Shown piece after piece: positions 46,352 through 57,060 of a stretch of 64,000 nt of DNA. The position numbers were made by a program, and so were the translations under genes. The notes below the pieces were generated by a model. It saw only the letters and a program-made list of their open reading frames with translations. It ran no database searches and had not been told where the DNA came from. Source of the DNA: Podocnemis expansa (Eukaryota; Chordata; Testudines; Podocnemididae); assembly GCA_007922195.1 (NCBI GenBank), contig ML681963.1:54291516-54355515 (forward strand), in the 5' to 3' direction. Positions within the stretch are counted from its first letter, which is position 1; each line of letters opens with the position of its first letter.

Positions 46352-49134
46352 CAATGGGACCTTATCATTGTTGTTTAACATTTATGTGTGATAGTGCTGA
46401 CAACTGGCCCCCCTTTCTCGCACTCAACACACACCTTCAATGCAGCAGCTGAAATTCCAGGACACTTAAGAGAGCAAGGCCCCGAGGAATAGCTGCATCC
46501 ATCTTGCTCCAGACACATGCTTCCAATGCAGCATCATTCACCTGTGTGCCAGGTCGCACGTAAAGGGTTCTTATTAAAAATAGTCCTCCACTGTTGAGTC
46601 ATTTGTCGGTATATCAGCCTCTTTGTGCGCATCGACCTGCATGCCAGATTACCCTGGGCACCCACCTGTAAATTCCTGTTCAAGTGCAACTCGACAGCTA
46701 TGAAGGATACCTACTAAAACACTCCCAATAAAGCACCGTACCTCTGAGCACAGGCGCTCACTGAGACCGACATGCATCACTTAAGCCTCGAATTACACCT
46801 GGTGTCCATCTAGCCCTTGTCAAAACGGACAAACTGAGGCTCTGAAGGGTACGCAACCTGATTTTCAGAGGTCCTAAGAAGCTGCAGCTCCCAGCACTGG
46901 ACCCCAGAAGTCTGCCACTCCTTCCCTCTCACTGGAATGTTGCTCAGGGGTGCTTGGCTGCCTCTTGCTGCATTGTTTTCATAGGGTCCCGCCATGATTA
47001 CTTCAGAAGGAGGGATTAATTTTCTGTAGCAATAAAGTGGCAAGGCAAGCTTGTGGTATGTCCCAACCAAGGCTTGAAAAGGGAGAATTGCAAAGCTGCC
47101 CTCCTTGCTTGGGCATCACCAGACAACAGGCCTTGAGACTCTTCCCTCTGAACTGCACTGGAGCTGAGAAAAATAGGAATTCTGAGGCTGATTAGAAATC
47201 ATGTCATTACTTCTTCCAACTCCAGCCTTTGGGGGTGGGTGGAAACAAAAATGTGACAAATCTAATTAGGATTTATAGCAGGTTTGCTGGGTGTTTAAAC
47301 AGAAAGATGTCAAAGTTCATCGGCAGATACTCTGCTCTGTATCCCTGACGTGGGTGACACACACGCGCGCAGACATGGCCTAACCTTACATAAATGTATA
47401 ATTGTACAAATTAATTCTTCTTAATCCAATGTGCACTTGCTCTCCCCTCTCCATGCACCCAACCCAAGCTCTCCCCAAAGAGATGACATATCACTGGACC
47501 ACAGTGTTTGATCAGACCCTGCACTCAGACAGTCCTGCTTTCCAATGATTAAGTTCACTCTTTCCCCTCACTGTACAATCTCCTTCTGAACGCCAGGTCA
47601 CTGTAACCAGAACAGCAGTCTGCACACTGAAATGTAGCGAAACAACTCCTCAATTGCATTCTGTGTCAAAGGAGGCTGGGGAAAGCAGAGATCCCTAGGA
47701 GCCAGTGCCACTGACAGAAGAGGAGTGGTACAGAAAGGAGGTGGGACAAAGCATAGGTTCCTTGCCCTGTGTTCACAGGCTCATTGCTAAAGGCCTTCTC
47801 AGCTCTCTGAGTGGGCAGGGCTGAGCAGAGCTGAGTGGGAGCATAAATCCAGGGGAGCTGCCAGCCAGCACCTTCTGCAAAGAGAGAAGCAAGCGCTTTG
47901 TTGCCAACTGTGCTGCATACTGGGGTGGGGGAACAGCCAGGAGAGGGTGCAGATGGGAAAGAGGTAGAGGAGGTGGATGGGGGAGAAAGAAGGGGAACAG
48001 TGGGGGGAGACAGATATGAGAGAGCTGCAGAAAACAAGGCAGAGCAAAGGGAGGCATGCAGGATGTGGAAGAGGGTAGAGGCAACATGAGGAGCAGCTTT
48101 ATATCCCACTTTGCACAGCACAGATCACCCAGGCACTACCCTCATCCCACTAAAGCTCACCAATCCCTAATTAAAAAGCAGGGCTACCAGCAAGCTTGGT
48201 GTGGCCAATGATTTATGGCAGCAGCACAATGCTGCAACAAGGACCTGGGCCTGTCTCAGCTCTGGGCACTGACTGCCAGCACTCAGCAGGCCCAGGCTGC
48301 TTCGCAAAGCTACTGAGGGACCCTGGGCAGCAGAGGAATCCCTAAGAAGCCATGGGAGGAAGCCACAAACCAGAAATTTAAGTTTGTTTCAGTGGCCTGG
48401 ATTTTAGAATGTGGATCTCAAGGCTTCCTCGAGGCTAGCCAAGCTCTGAGTGCGCTCAGCACAGGAGAGAGAGCGCCTATCCGCAGCCAGGCAGCCTTTC
48501 AAATAAGGTGACTCATCCATATTGTCAGATCCCTTAGCCTTGATGTTAAAGGCAGAGCAAGACGGAGCATGAGTGTGAGAAAGAGGAGAAACAGACACCG
48601 CTGCGCTCTGTTGGACAACATCAATACCCAGCTGAGTGCCATAGGCCCCACACTGCTTAGTGCTAATGGAGATCTTCTTTTAGTTCAAGTGGGAAGGGCT
48701 GGTGCTTCTTCAGAAGGAAGATTCATTCTTGTTTATTATTTGTGTTAGAGTAGGGCCTAAGAGTAGATCTACAGAGCCCAAGGTGTGGGGCCCAGGCTGC
48801 AGACTTGGTGTTCCTGAGCCCACGTAAAATGTTCACACTGCACCGTAAAGTGGGCCTCCCAGCTGTGCTAATGCTCCCATACTGCACTGTGCAAACCTTC
48901 TGAGTAAGAGCTGCAACGTGGTCTGCACCCACACTCCGAAAGGTCAGCGCTTGGATCTAAGTCATTGTTGCACTCGGGCTCTGGTCCACACCTCCAACAG
49001 GGTCCTGAGTGCTGGCTGACCCAAGTTAGCCTGATCTGTGTGTGAACAGGAAGAGGACTTAGGCTCAAACTGGAATCAGAGCCCAGACAGCATATGCAGT
49101 GAGGACATGCCCTAAAGGTCCCAGCTGGGAAAGA
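46352..49134. other. Gene-free tract
   Basis: Contains a short MIR-like antisense remnant near 46810-46870 ('aaacggacaaactgaggctc') and an AT-rich, repeat-free stretch at about 47160-47330 ('gctgattagaaatcatgtca', 'caaatctaattaggatttat') that is a weak candidate for conserved non-coding DNA. A purine-rich GGAGA/GAGG tract lies at 47930-48050. No exon was recognised. Confidence 0.35.
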
Positions 49135-49290
49135 GGTCCCATTGTGGGACAGTCCCTGCCTCAAAGAGCTTACCATACAATTAGAAAAAGCATGAGCGGA
49201 GAAGTGACTTGGCCAGCATCACACATAAGTCAGTAAGCACAGCTGGGGAAAGCACTCGGATGTCCTGAGCCCCAATCCAGCCACACCCCA
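49135..49290 (-). repeat. MIR-like/old LINE end, antisense
   Basis: Contains 'cagtccctgcctcaaagagc', 'ttaccatacaattagaaaa' and 'agaagtgacttggccagcat' then 'cacacataagtcagtaagca', the antisense order of the family also seen at 41785-42060. A second similar remnant follows at 49440-49585 ('gtgacttggccaaggtcacc'). Confidence 0.5.
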
Positions 49291-49590
49291 CTGTCCCTTG
49301 AGAGTGAGCAGTACAGACAGACCTGAGACACTAGCCAGTCACAAAACTTTGTGTATTCTATTACTAGTCCAGCCAAGCTTAGGATGGTCAGTCATGTTGG
49401 TTCTAGAGTGCAAGGAAATGCTGGGGAAAGCTGGCATGAGTGCCATGGATGGGAAAACAACTCACAGATGGGGAGCCGAGCACAGAGAAAGGAGTGACTT
49501 GGCCAAGGTCACCTAGGGAGCCTGGTAGGGCTGGGACCTGAACCTGCCTCACCTGAGATCTCCAGTGCTTAACACACATGCCTAGCAATG

Positions 49591-51689
49591 CACTAGCATC
49601 AGAAATCAGCCCATTGCATATACTGTGAAATACAAGCTTCTTAAAGCAGCTGGGTCCAAATCATTACACTCCTCTTTGGAGGGGGAATTTTCACACCCCG
49701 AAGCTAGGTTCTGGTTCCAGCCCCATTACCTCTTAACATATATTTCTCCATGAAACAATCAAGCATCTGGAGTCCTTTTCATTGTGTGGAATGGGGCATT
49801 TGTGATTTTAAAGGTGAAGGTATTTTAAAAACTGAGTTCTTTTACCCCAGAAACAAACTAATAAGACTGCACCCAAAGAGCCACTGTGTCCTTGCCAATC
49901 TGCACAGGTGCCCACTGCACCGTGCAGCTTGTCAGGAGTCACCTGAGGAAAGTTTTCATTGAGTAACCACCAGGATTAAGGAGGGCAAGCATCTAATCAT
50001 ACACCTCCCTAGTGCAACTAGGAAAGCCTTCCCCAGCAGCTCCCCATATGATTGTTCCACCTGTGATTCATTCCTATTTGCCAGGTAGCTTGCAGAATGG
50101 AATTGTTCCACACTAATGCAATCTCCTTAGCCTGGTTTTCAGGGAGTAATTCTATGGCTTTCTCACAGTGTATCAGGCCACTGTTTGACAATTAACCCAG
50201 CTGCACATTAAGAAAGGAAGAAACCACTGTGTCATGGCAAGACCAGTTGTGATGAAGAGAAACCAGCCAACTATTCTGGATTTCAGTGGAGCTATGGCAA
50301 TTTATGCCAGCAGGGGATCTGACCCAAAGAGCACAGAGTCTTAATGCAAACTCACTATGGCCCCTGGGCATTTTTTGAAATAAAACAGCAATTAGGGGAA
50401 TATTCTTAGCACTCTGTATCCTTCTAGGAAATGTAACTTTAATTATTCATTGCTGATGTCTTGAAGCAAGCACCCAGAACTGCAATGGGAATCTCCATAC
50501 TTTCAGTATTGCAAAGGAACCCGTTCAGCCAATAACATTTTTGGCCCAATATTTAGTCCTTTTGGGTTTCCAATTTGTGAAGTTTTGGGGAATCCTGTTG
50601 TTCAGAGAGTGATGGGCTTAAGTTACAGAATGACATTCCAAACTCCTCACTTTGTTTTTTTCCAGGACTTTAGCTTGGTCCATTATGGTAATAAGGGCCA
50701 AGAGCAAAATTAAACCCCATATCCAGAAAAAAAAAAATCAGAGGAAGTTGAGTTCAGGTATTTTGTTCAGTTTATTATTAGAGAGATAAGCGCCATGTGC
50801 AAAACCAGGACGTGGATCCAAAGAGTCCAGCTGTTCAGGCTTATGATGTAAATCAGAGCCAAGAGCAAAATTTAGATCTGGATGCAAACTTCCCAGCTGT
50901 TCAGATCCAGGAGTGACTTCAGCTCATTAAAGAGCTTAGCTCAGAGTGCAGTATTTGGACCTAAAATACTTGGAATAGGGTGTTTTCTGTGCCAATATGC
51001 CATCCCAAATCTCCCCCACAAAGCTCTTGATGGGCCAATATAAAAATTCTGGATACAAGCACTATAATAGATGTATCCTGAGGTACGAGACTCATCAAAT
51101 GATGTTCCTGGCACAGGTATCACAGCCCCAAAACTTACATTCCTTTTATAGCAAATTTTTTCCCCAAAAATACCCTCCCCCCCAATAGCAAGTATTAATT
51201 AGTATCCCCATGCCCTGGATCACTTGCATTCACAGCCTTGGGAATGACCCACATGCTGGCTAATGGCTATGCCACCTACCTGCAGAACAGTACACCTGGG
51301 GGGCTAGTGTGATGAAATATTGCAGGTGGCAATTTAAACCTTTTGATTATCTGCAGAGTCAGTGCAGCAGCTGGGCAAGCTTCCCACACAGCGCTGTCCC
51401 AGCAATGAGCTCCAACCCCTCTACTAGAAAGAACCTCTCACCCCATGGGTGGTTGAGGTCTCCATTCCAAGGTCCACTCAGACCTCAGTCTCACTCAGCA
51501 ACAAGGGAACAAGTGCAGTGGTGGATTTACCACCAGAACAGAAGCCCACCAATGCCAGAATTCACACCGTCTTCAGCGCTGCAAACTCCTCACCTAACTG
51601 CAGTCCAGCACGGCCCCACTCCTTCTCCTTAAACAAGTCAGCCTGTGTCAGAGCAATGGATGCCCCCCAAGACCAGCACCTGTAAATTA
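49591..51689. other. Gene-free AT-richer tract
   Basis: No exon was recognised. A remnant of the tttacacc/ggatctggccc family lies at about 50285-50330. The stretch 50380-50480 ('aaataaaacagcaattaggg', 'gtaactttaattattcattg') is repeat-free with homeodomain-type cores, a weak regulatory candidate. Confidence 0.35.
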
Positions 51690-51803
51690 CTGGGTTCAGC
51701 CCAGGGGTCACTGGATGAAACTGAATGGCCTTTGATATTCAGGAAGACACATTAAATGGACTAATGGTCCCATCTGACTTTAAATTCTGTGAATCAAGAC
51801 TAC
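51690..51803 (+). repeat. CR1 LINE 3' tail
   Basis: The sense tail 'gatgaaactgaatggccttt' then 'gatattcaggaa', 'actaatggtcccatctgact' and 'ttaaattctgtgaatc' matches the CR1 terminus (ggcctgtgatatgcagga...aatggtcccttctggccttaaa...). The hAT element at 51812 inserted right behind it. Confidence 0.6.
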
Positions 51804-51811
51804 TCCTAGGG

Positions 51812-52904
51812 CAGTGATTCCCAACCTTTTCTCTGCTGTAGCACACCTTGTTATCTTCAATTTTTTTGAGGCACACCACCATGCAAAAACTCATGAATAT
51901 TCAAATTAACTTAAATTACTTATGAATATTCATACAGCATGGCACAGTGTTTTGGAAATGCTCCTGTGTGGGGTAGTAGGGGTAGCAGAGCAGGGGTGGC
52001 AAAACACAGGAGGTCAGGAGTCATGTGGAGTGGCAGGAGCGAGTGTGGGGAGCAGAGCAGGGCAGGGATGGCAAAAGAGGACAAGGGCAGCCATGTGGGG
52101 AACAGCACAAGGGTGGCAAGAGAGGAAGAGAGAACAAAAGTGGTTTTGTGGGGGTGCAAGGGGGACCCTGGGGAGTGGAAAGGTAGGGGAGCATGGTGCA
52201 GCCCCCTTCCCCCTTCTCCACAGTGGCTCCCTGCCCCCCAGCGCAAATCTTCACCCCCACTGCTGCTCCTTCCCACCCCAGTGGATCCCGTCCACCCCTC
52301 CCCCAGCCGCCTGTGATGGACCCTCCCATCACTGCAGGGACCAGAACTAGGCCTCCAGCCGCCACCAACACCACCCAACACAGCCACCCCACTCCACAGC
52401 TACACACCCTCTGCTACACAGCCACTCCCACCCAGCTCTGCAAAACACACACACCTGCCCCACGCAGTCCTGCCCCCCAAAGCCCTTACCTGGGCTGTTT
52501 GCAGGCTGGCTGACACAAGCTGCTCCGCCCTGCAGGTGGAGATTCATGCACTCCTGGCCTCCCCCAGCTCTCTGCTGGCTGGGCTTAAGGTGGAGCCACC
52601 TCAACTGTGCGTTTGGGCTGCTCCTGTTATTTTTAGAGGGACCCTGGAACTCCCTGTTCCAGTGCCTTCCTCTATTTTTAGGGGGCCTGAAGGCTGCCTG
52701 CCTAAAAATAGGGCCTCCCCCAAACTGTGTTCCAGTGCCTTCCCCCTTACTATAACCCCTGCCTTTTCCCAGCCCTGCACAGCCCAGGTGGCTGGGCTTA
52801 GCAGTGAGGGAACTTTAACTCCAGCTCTGGGGGATGCTCACGGCACACTTTGAGTGTTCCCGCGGCACAGAAGTGTGCCCCGGCACACTGGTTGGGAACC
52901 ACTG
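51812..52904. mobile_element. hAT-type transposon with nested repeat
   Basis: A 1093-bp unit with left end cagtgattcccaacc and right end ggttgggaaccactg, flanked by an 8-bp duplication tcctaggg at 51804-51811 and ttcgaggg at 52905-52912 (6 of 8). Just inside both ends lie 'gcacacc'/'ggcacact' words, as in hAT elements of the 'gcacaccttg' type. It is longer than the other copies because another dispersed repeat (52560-52800) sits within it. No transposase frame was recognised. The frames at 51920-52604 are open because of GC-rich, low-stop composition. Confidence 0.75.
52560..52800 (+). repeat. Unassigned dispersed repeat nested in hAT element
   Basis: It shares, in the opposite orientation, the ordered words of 26085-26300: tatttttag-aggg-accctgga, ttccagtgcctt (twice) and ctatttttaggggg, then cccccttactataa. 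The family is not identified and its ends are approximate. It may have inserted into the hAT copy or been carried as part of it. Confidence 0.45.
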
Positions 52905-52912
52905 TTCGAGGG

Positions 52913-53875
52913 TGCAGTACCACATGAAGACCAAGGAAGGCATGACTGAATCAGCCATGCTCCAAGCCTGGAACTTATCTCTGCGAAAGTCTCCTAGCTG
53001 GGGTGAAAGCCTAGCCAGAAGATGTAGATGAGAGCCCTTCAAGGACACACAATTTGGAACCATATGCAAGCCATAAGCCACAAGCATGGTCCACAGAGGG
53101 GAAGCAGATATCCCCAGATTTGCAAGCTCTGATTACAAGATGCAATTCAGGTGAGTCTCTCTCTAACCCTCTGTGTCCGCTCCCTGAAGACGCAAGCCCT
53201 GACAGCACCAGCCCTGGTTGCATTTCAGGTATTCAGATGCTCTGTGGCTATTTTAGTGGTTGTTTGTTTATACTCCTGCTGAAACGGGAGCTGCAGGCAC
53301 TTTGATAAATACACTGAAAGGACTGCATCTCTCCTCTGAGCCCATTGATGATACTATCGCTTGCAGCTCCTCAAGGCGAGATCCCCCCCTCAGTCAAAAG
53401 AAAGATCCCTCAGCTGCCTACTGATGAGTGTCCTCAAGGACTCTGGCAGTGGGGAACACACAGAAACATTTACAGGAGAACACAAACGCACTTGGAGGGG
53501 AGGGGAGAAGGAAAGCAACAGAGGCAGGAAACTACATGCATTTCCTAAAGTAATCCAAACTTTACCAATGAGTTCCTGCCCCCATGTACACAACCGTAAC
53601 CATTCTGGAATCACACCAGCAGAATCTGGCCACCTCTTGGGCTCCAAGGCCATCTTGGTGATGTGTGGCTGTTACAAAGGACCAGCCACCCATCTGCATT
53701 TTCATCCCAACAGTTTTGAGCTTCATACTCAGGGTATATGGTGGCCTTAACACCCCCCTCCCCACCCCATCACCGCCACCCAAAAAATGGATTCATCTTC
53801 AAGGGTAGGTCTACTCTGAAAAACAAAACAAAAAAAAACCCACTGACAGCATGTTTCAGGGGCAGGTCTACAGGC
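52913..53875. other. Gene-free interval
   Basis: No exon or transposon was recognised. The 53361-53750 frame and its companions show no domain. A-rich runs occur at 53820-53840. Confidence 0.35.
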
Positions 53876-53887
53876 TTAGGTTTTGGG

Positions 53888-54077
53888 ATAGCTGTGTTAG
53901 TCTAGTCCAGTAAAAAAACAACAAGGAGTTGTGTGGCACTTTAAGGGTAACAGATTTTTTTTTGCATGAGCTTTCGTGGGAGAAGATGCTTCAAAGCATC
54001 TGAGGAAGTGAGATCTTCTCCCACGAAAGCTCATGCAAAAAATAAATCTGTTAGTCTTAAAGTGCCACACAACTCCT
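53888..54077. mobile_element. Hairpin-forming inverted copy of the 'GAGCTTTCGTGGG' repeat
   Basis: The left arm runs from 'acaaggagttgtgtggcact' (53921) through 'gcatgagctttcgtgggaga' to about 53986; the right arm, about 54013-54077, is its reverse complement. The loop contains 'agatgcttcaaagcatctga'. A 12-bp direct repeat ttaggttttggg lies on both sides (53876-53887 and 54078-54089), a target duplication of the variable length seen with target-primed retroelements. Inverted dimers of this kind are known for Penelope-like elements; that assignment is an inference. No coding sequence is present. Confidence 0.7.
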
Positions 54078-54089
54078 TTAGGTTTTGGG

Positions 54090-56189
54090 GCCTATTGCTT
54101 GGAGCTAAAAATAATCTGCAGCCATTGCCACCCCAGCTGGAGCACGGACTCTGAACTCCACCTCAGAAGGAATTTCAGGAAGCACCAGATGTCCTCACTG
54201 GTTTGTCACCAGTAGGGCCTGCACCCACTTCACCCCCATTGCTGTGCATGTTGTGCCCAGGTTACACATTTCCCAGGTACTTTGGGTGCCTGGCAGTCTT
54301 GCTGGGAATCTCACAAGATGAATGCACCAGAAGTGGGGGAAGCCCACAAGAGCATTCAGGGGCTATTTAAAGAGCTACAACCCAATTCCTATATGCTACA
54401 GAGACCCAAGATCTACAATAAGAGACAACTTTCCCTCCACCATGCTGGGATCTCTGATGCTGTTGCTGAGAAAGGTTTTGCAGCTGGCAGAGAGAATTTT
54501 GCTTGTGACACTTCTCAGGACTACGGACATCCCACCAAACCACTCCTTGCGAGGTTCCTAGCACATGGCAAAGCAAGTGGCCCAGGCCATTTACTATGCA
54601 GGCCCACAGGGGTTCTCTTAACAGCCACAGTCCTGGCAGGATTGTCTACTTGCCCCCAAAGCATGGCAAATGCAGAGAGCTACATTTAGTGTCTGAGTGG
54701 ACGGGTATGGCACGGGGGTGTCAAATGCTACGAGATTGATTTTGGAGCTTTCCACACCCACTTTCCTGGATAGAAGGGGATGCACAAGGCCATGGTGAGG
54801 AAACCAGGGTCATCCAGAGCAAAGTAAATGCCATGATATACAGCAGTCAAAGGCTGATTCAGGGAGTGAACCCAGCAAAGGAATTAAAGCAGCCCACCAT
54901 GGGCTAAACACTTCAGCGACAGCAAAATGCCCTGAGCTGCTGTGCGATCTCAGTCAACCCCTTCCCTGCAGAACTCCACAAAGGAACAATGCTGGCACTC
55001 TCCTCACATTTCCAGGGGAGGAAGATTTCAGCTGACCACCTTATGCCAAACTGCCACGCACTACCTGCGTATCAGTGGATAACAGCCCTACTTCTGTTGG
55101 TGGCTAATGGAGTTACTCCAGTAGCTCAAATAAAGGTCTGCACTGCAGTATAGTGCCAAAGGTCCATATTCAAACCCTGCCTATGGCCCAGGCTGGTAGC
55201 TATTGTAGCATGCTGCTTCTTCAGCTGAATCTCAATTTAGGGCCTGCTCCCATTTAAATCCCACAGAAGAAGAATCCCCATCTGTGGAGGCTGGGATCAG
55301 AGACTGAGCTACAGTACTGCCCCTCACCAGGCTGCTGGTGGGGAGACAGTCAGCTTTAGGGAGCCCCAGACCCAACTCTCCCTGCTTTCAAACAACAGCT
55401 GGAGGCCCAGGGCCCAATTCTGCTCTCCATGACACTAGTGTGACTCAGCAGGGACTCCACTGGAGTCGGCAGAGCTACCCCTCTGCACAGGCAAAGGAGC
55501 CCAGACCCACCGCTTCCCTGCTTTACAGTGCAGCCAAGATCCAGCACACAGCGTGGTGTTCTCTTCCACATCAGGATCTGCACGCTTTCCGAGGCTCCAC
55601 AAAGAGATCACTGAGCAGGGAGACAGCCTGTACAAGCAGCAGCATTTATTCTTCATCCAAGTAGCCACCAAAAAGAAATAAAACCGGGGAAAAACCAAAT
55701 TCCGCCCACAATGCTGAGGCGCTCAGAGTTCCTCCCCTCATTCTGTGCATCACAGCAGCTGGACCCGAGCAATCTAAATGCCTGAACCTACCCGCGGCTC
55801 TGCACAGCACCTGTCCCACACACAGACCCGCACAGGGTCTGGGCCTTATGCCGTTTCTCTGGGGACAATTGGCGCAGCTGGGTCTCTGGGAATTATGGGG
55901 GGCCCTGTGCTCTTTTGCCACCCCCGAGCACTGCACAAACACCCTCACTCAGTCTCGCTGCCCGCCGTGTCGCCCCCCCTTTTACAAGAGGGGATGCTGA
56001 GACACACACCCCCATTTTCCCCAGCGGTCTCTCATGCTGCCTATTTCCAAAGCTGGAGACACAGATCGGGGGACCCTCTCCAGGCCTGGCTTTCCCAGCC
56101 CCTGGGCACCCTCAGCTCGTCAGGAAGCCAGCTGGGGCGTCGCAGCTGGCAGAATCGGGGCAGCCCAAGGGGCAGCAATCCTCCACCAT
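54090..56189. other. Gene-free tract upstream of the CpG island
   Basis: No exon was recognised. Positions 55640-55680 contain tttatt and aataaa words in both orientations ('gcagcatttattcttcatcc', 'aagaaataaaaccgggg') that could act as polyadenylation signals, but no gene end can be tied to them. Confidence 0.35.
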
Positions 56190-56298
56190 CAAGGGCGGAC
56201 ATGAGGCCCTGGCAACTAGGTCCTGGGTTCAAGCCCCAGGGGGTTGGACTTGACGATCTCACGAGGTCCCTTCCAGCCCTAGGATTCGATTCGATTGA
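56190..56298 (+). repeat. SINE-like fragment with CR1 tail
   Basis: A Pol III B-box-like word ggttcaagccc at 56226-56236 is followed directly by a near-consensus CR1 3' terminus: 'gggggttggacttgacgatc', 'tcacgaggtcccttccagcc' and 'ctaggattc gattcgattg' with a short terminal repeat. Chelonian tRNA-derived SINEs are known to carry CR1-type tails, so a truncated SINE of that kind is a good explanation. A plain 5'-truncated CR1 end is the alternative. The A box was not found. Confidence 0.5.
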
Positions 56299-56309
56299 AA
56301 ATCGCTATT

Positions 56310-57060
56310 GCAGCCCCACCGGGGGCTCAGCGGCTCCGGTTTACAAGCCGCCCACAAAGCGGGGTGGCGGGGCGGGGTTGTGCCCCGCTCGCTCGTCCAG
56401 AGACCCTGGGGGGCTCTTTAGCCCCCTCCCGCTGCCTCCCCAGCGGGATCCCCCCCAGCCCCGGTGCGGGGAAGTTCGCCCCGCACCTGCCGCCCGTGTG
56501 CAGCCCGCGCCGCGAGGGCGGGAGCCGGGGCCGGGGCCGGGAAGGCGCATCCCGCGCACCGTGCCGCCCGCTTCCCCGCCGGGCGCGTCCCCTCGCCCTA
56601 CCTGCTCCGCCAGCTACATCCCTCGCCGGGCGATGCCGCCTCGCTTCTGCCGGGGACGGGCTCCAGCAGCCTGCGGGGGAGCCGGGCCCCGCACTGCAGA
56701 GCTGGGGTTACCAGCGAGAGGGCGGCGGAGGCGGATTTCCCCGGGAACCGAGGGGCGGGCGCGGGGGGCGCAGCATCGCGGAGACAAAAGCTCCCTCCCC
56801 CGGGGCAGCTCCCGGAGGGTGGGCAGGGACTATGCAAAATGGCTTCGGCGCCGTGTGCCGCTCGCTGCCCCCCCGGCACCCCGAGCTGCCGCCCGCCTCC
56901 CCGGCCCTGCGCCCGGCGCCCTCCCCTTCTGCGCGGCACGGCGTGGGAGGGCGGCGGCTGCCGCCGGGCTGGGGTTCCCCGCGGGACAGCGCGGGTAGAC
57001 CCGATCGCGGGGCGCAGGGATTGCCCTCGCACCCCCCCAGCTAGCAACAGGGTTATAGCA
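56310..57060. promoter_or_regulatory. CpG island, probable promoter
   Basis: About 750 bp with very high GC and frequent CpG, in contrast to the CpG-poor DNA around it. Words such as ggggcgggg (about 56369-56377) and ggggcgggcgcgggg (56752-56766) are Sp1-type GC boxes; no TATA box is seen. An ATG at 56839 sits in a strong context (A at -3, G at +4) and opens a Pro/Arg/Cys-rich frame to 57066, but frames are open in several registers on both strands because stops are rare in this composition, so I do not call a coding exon. In vertebrates such islands usually mark transcription starts. The direction and identity of the gene are not determined. Confidence 0.6.

Noticed and set aside
51920..52604. 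Several overlapping frames of 100-155 codons
   Set aside because: All are within the hAT-type element at 51812-52904, in both strands and several registers, and none shows a transposase or zinc-finger BED motif.
56219..56240. Possible functional tRNA gene at the B-box-like word
   Set aside because: There is no A box, no cloverleaf and no terminator at the right distance, and the word runs straight into a CR1 tail.
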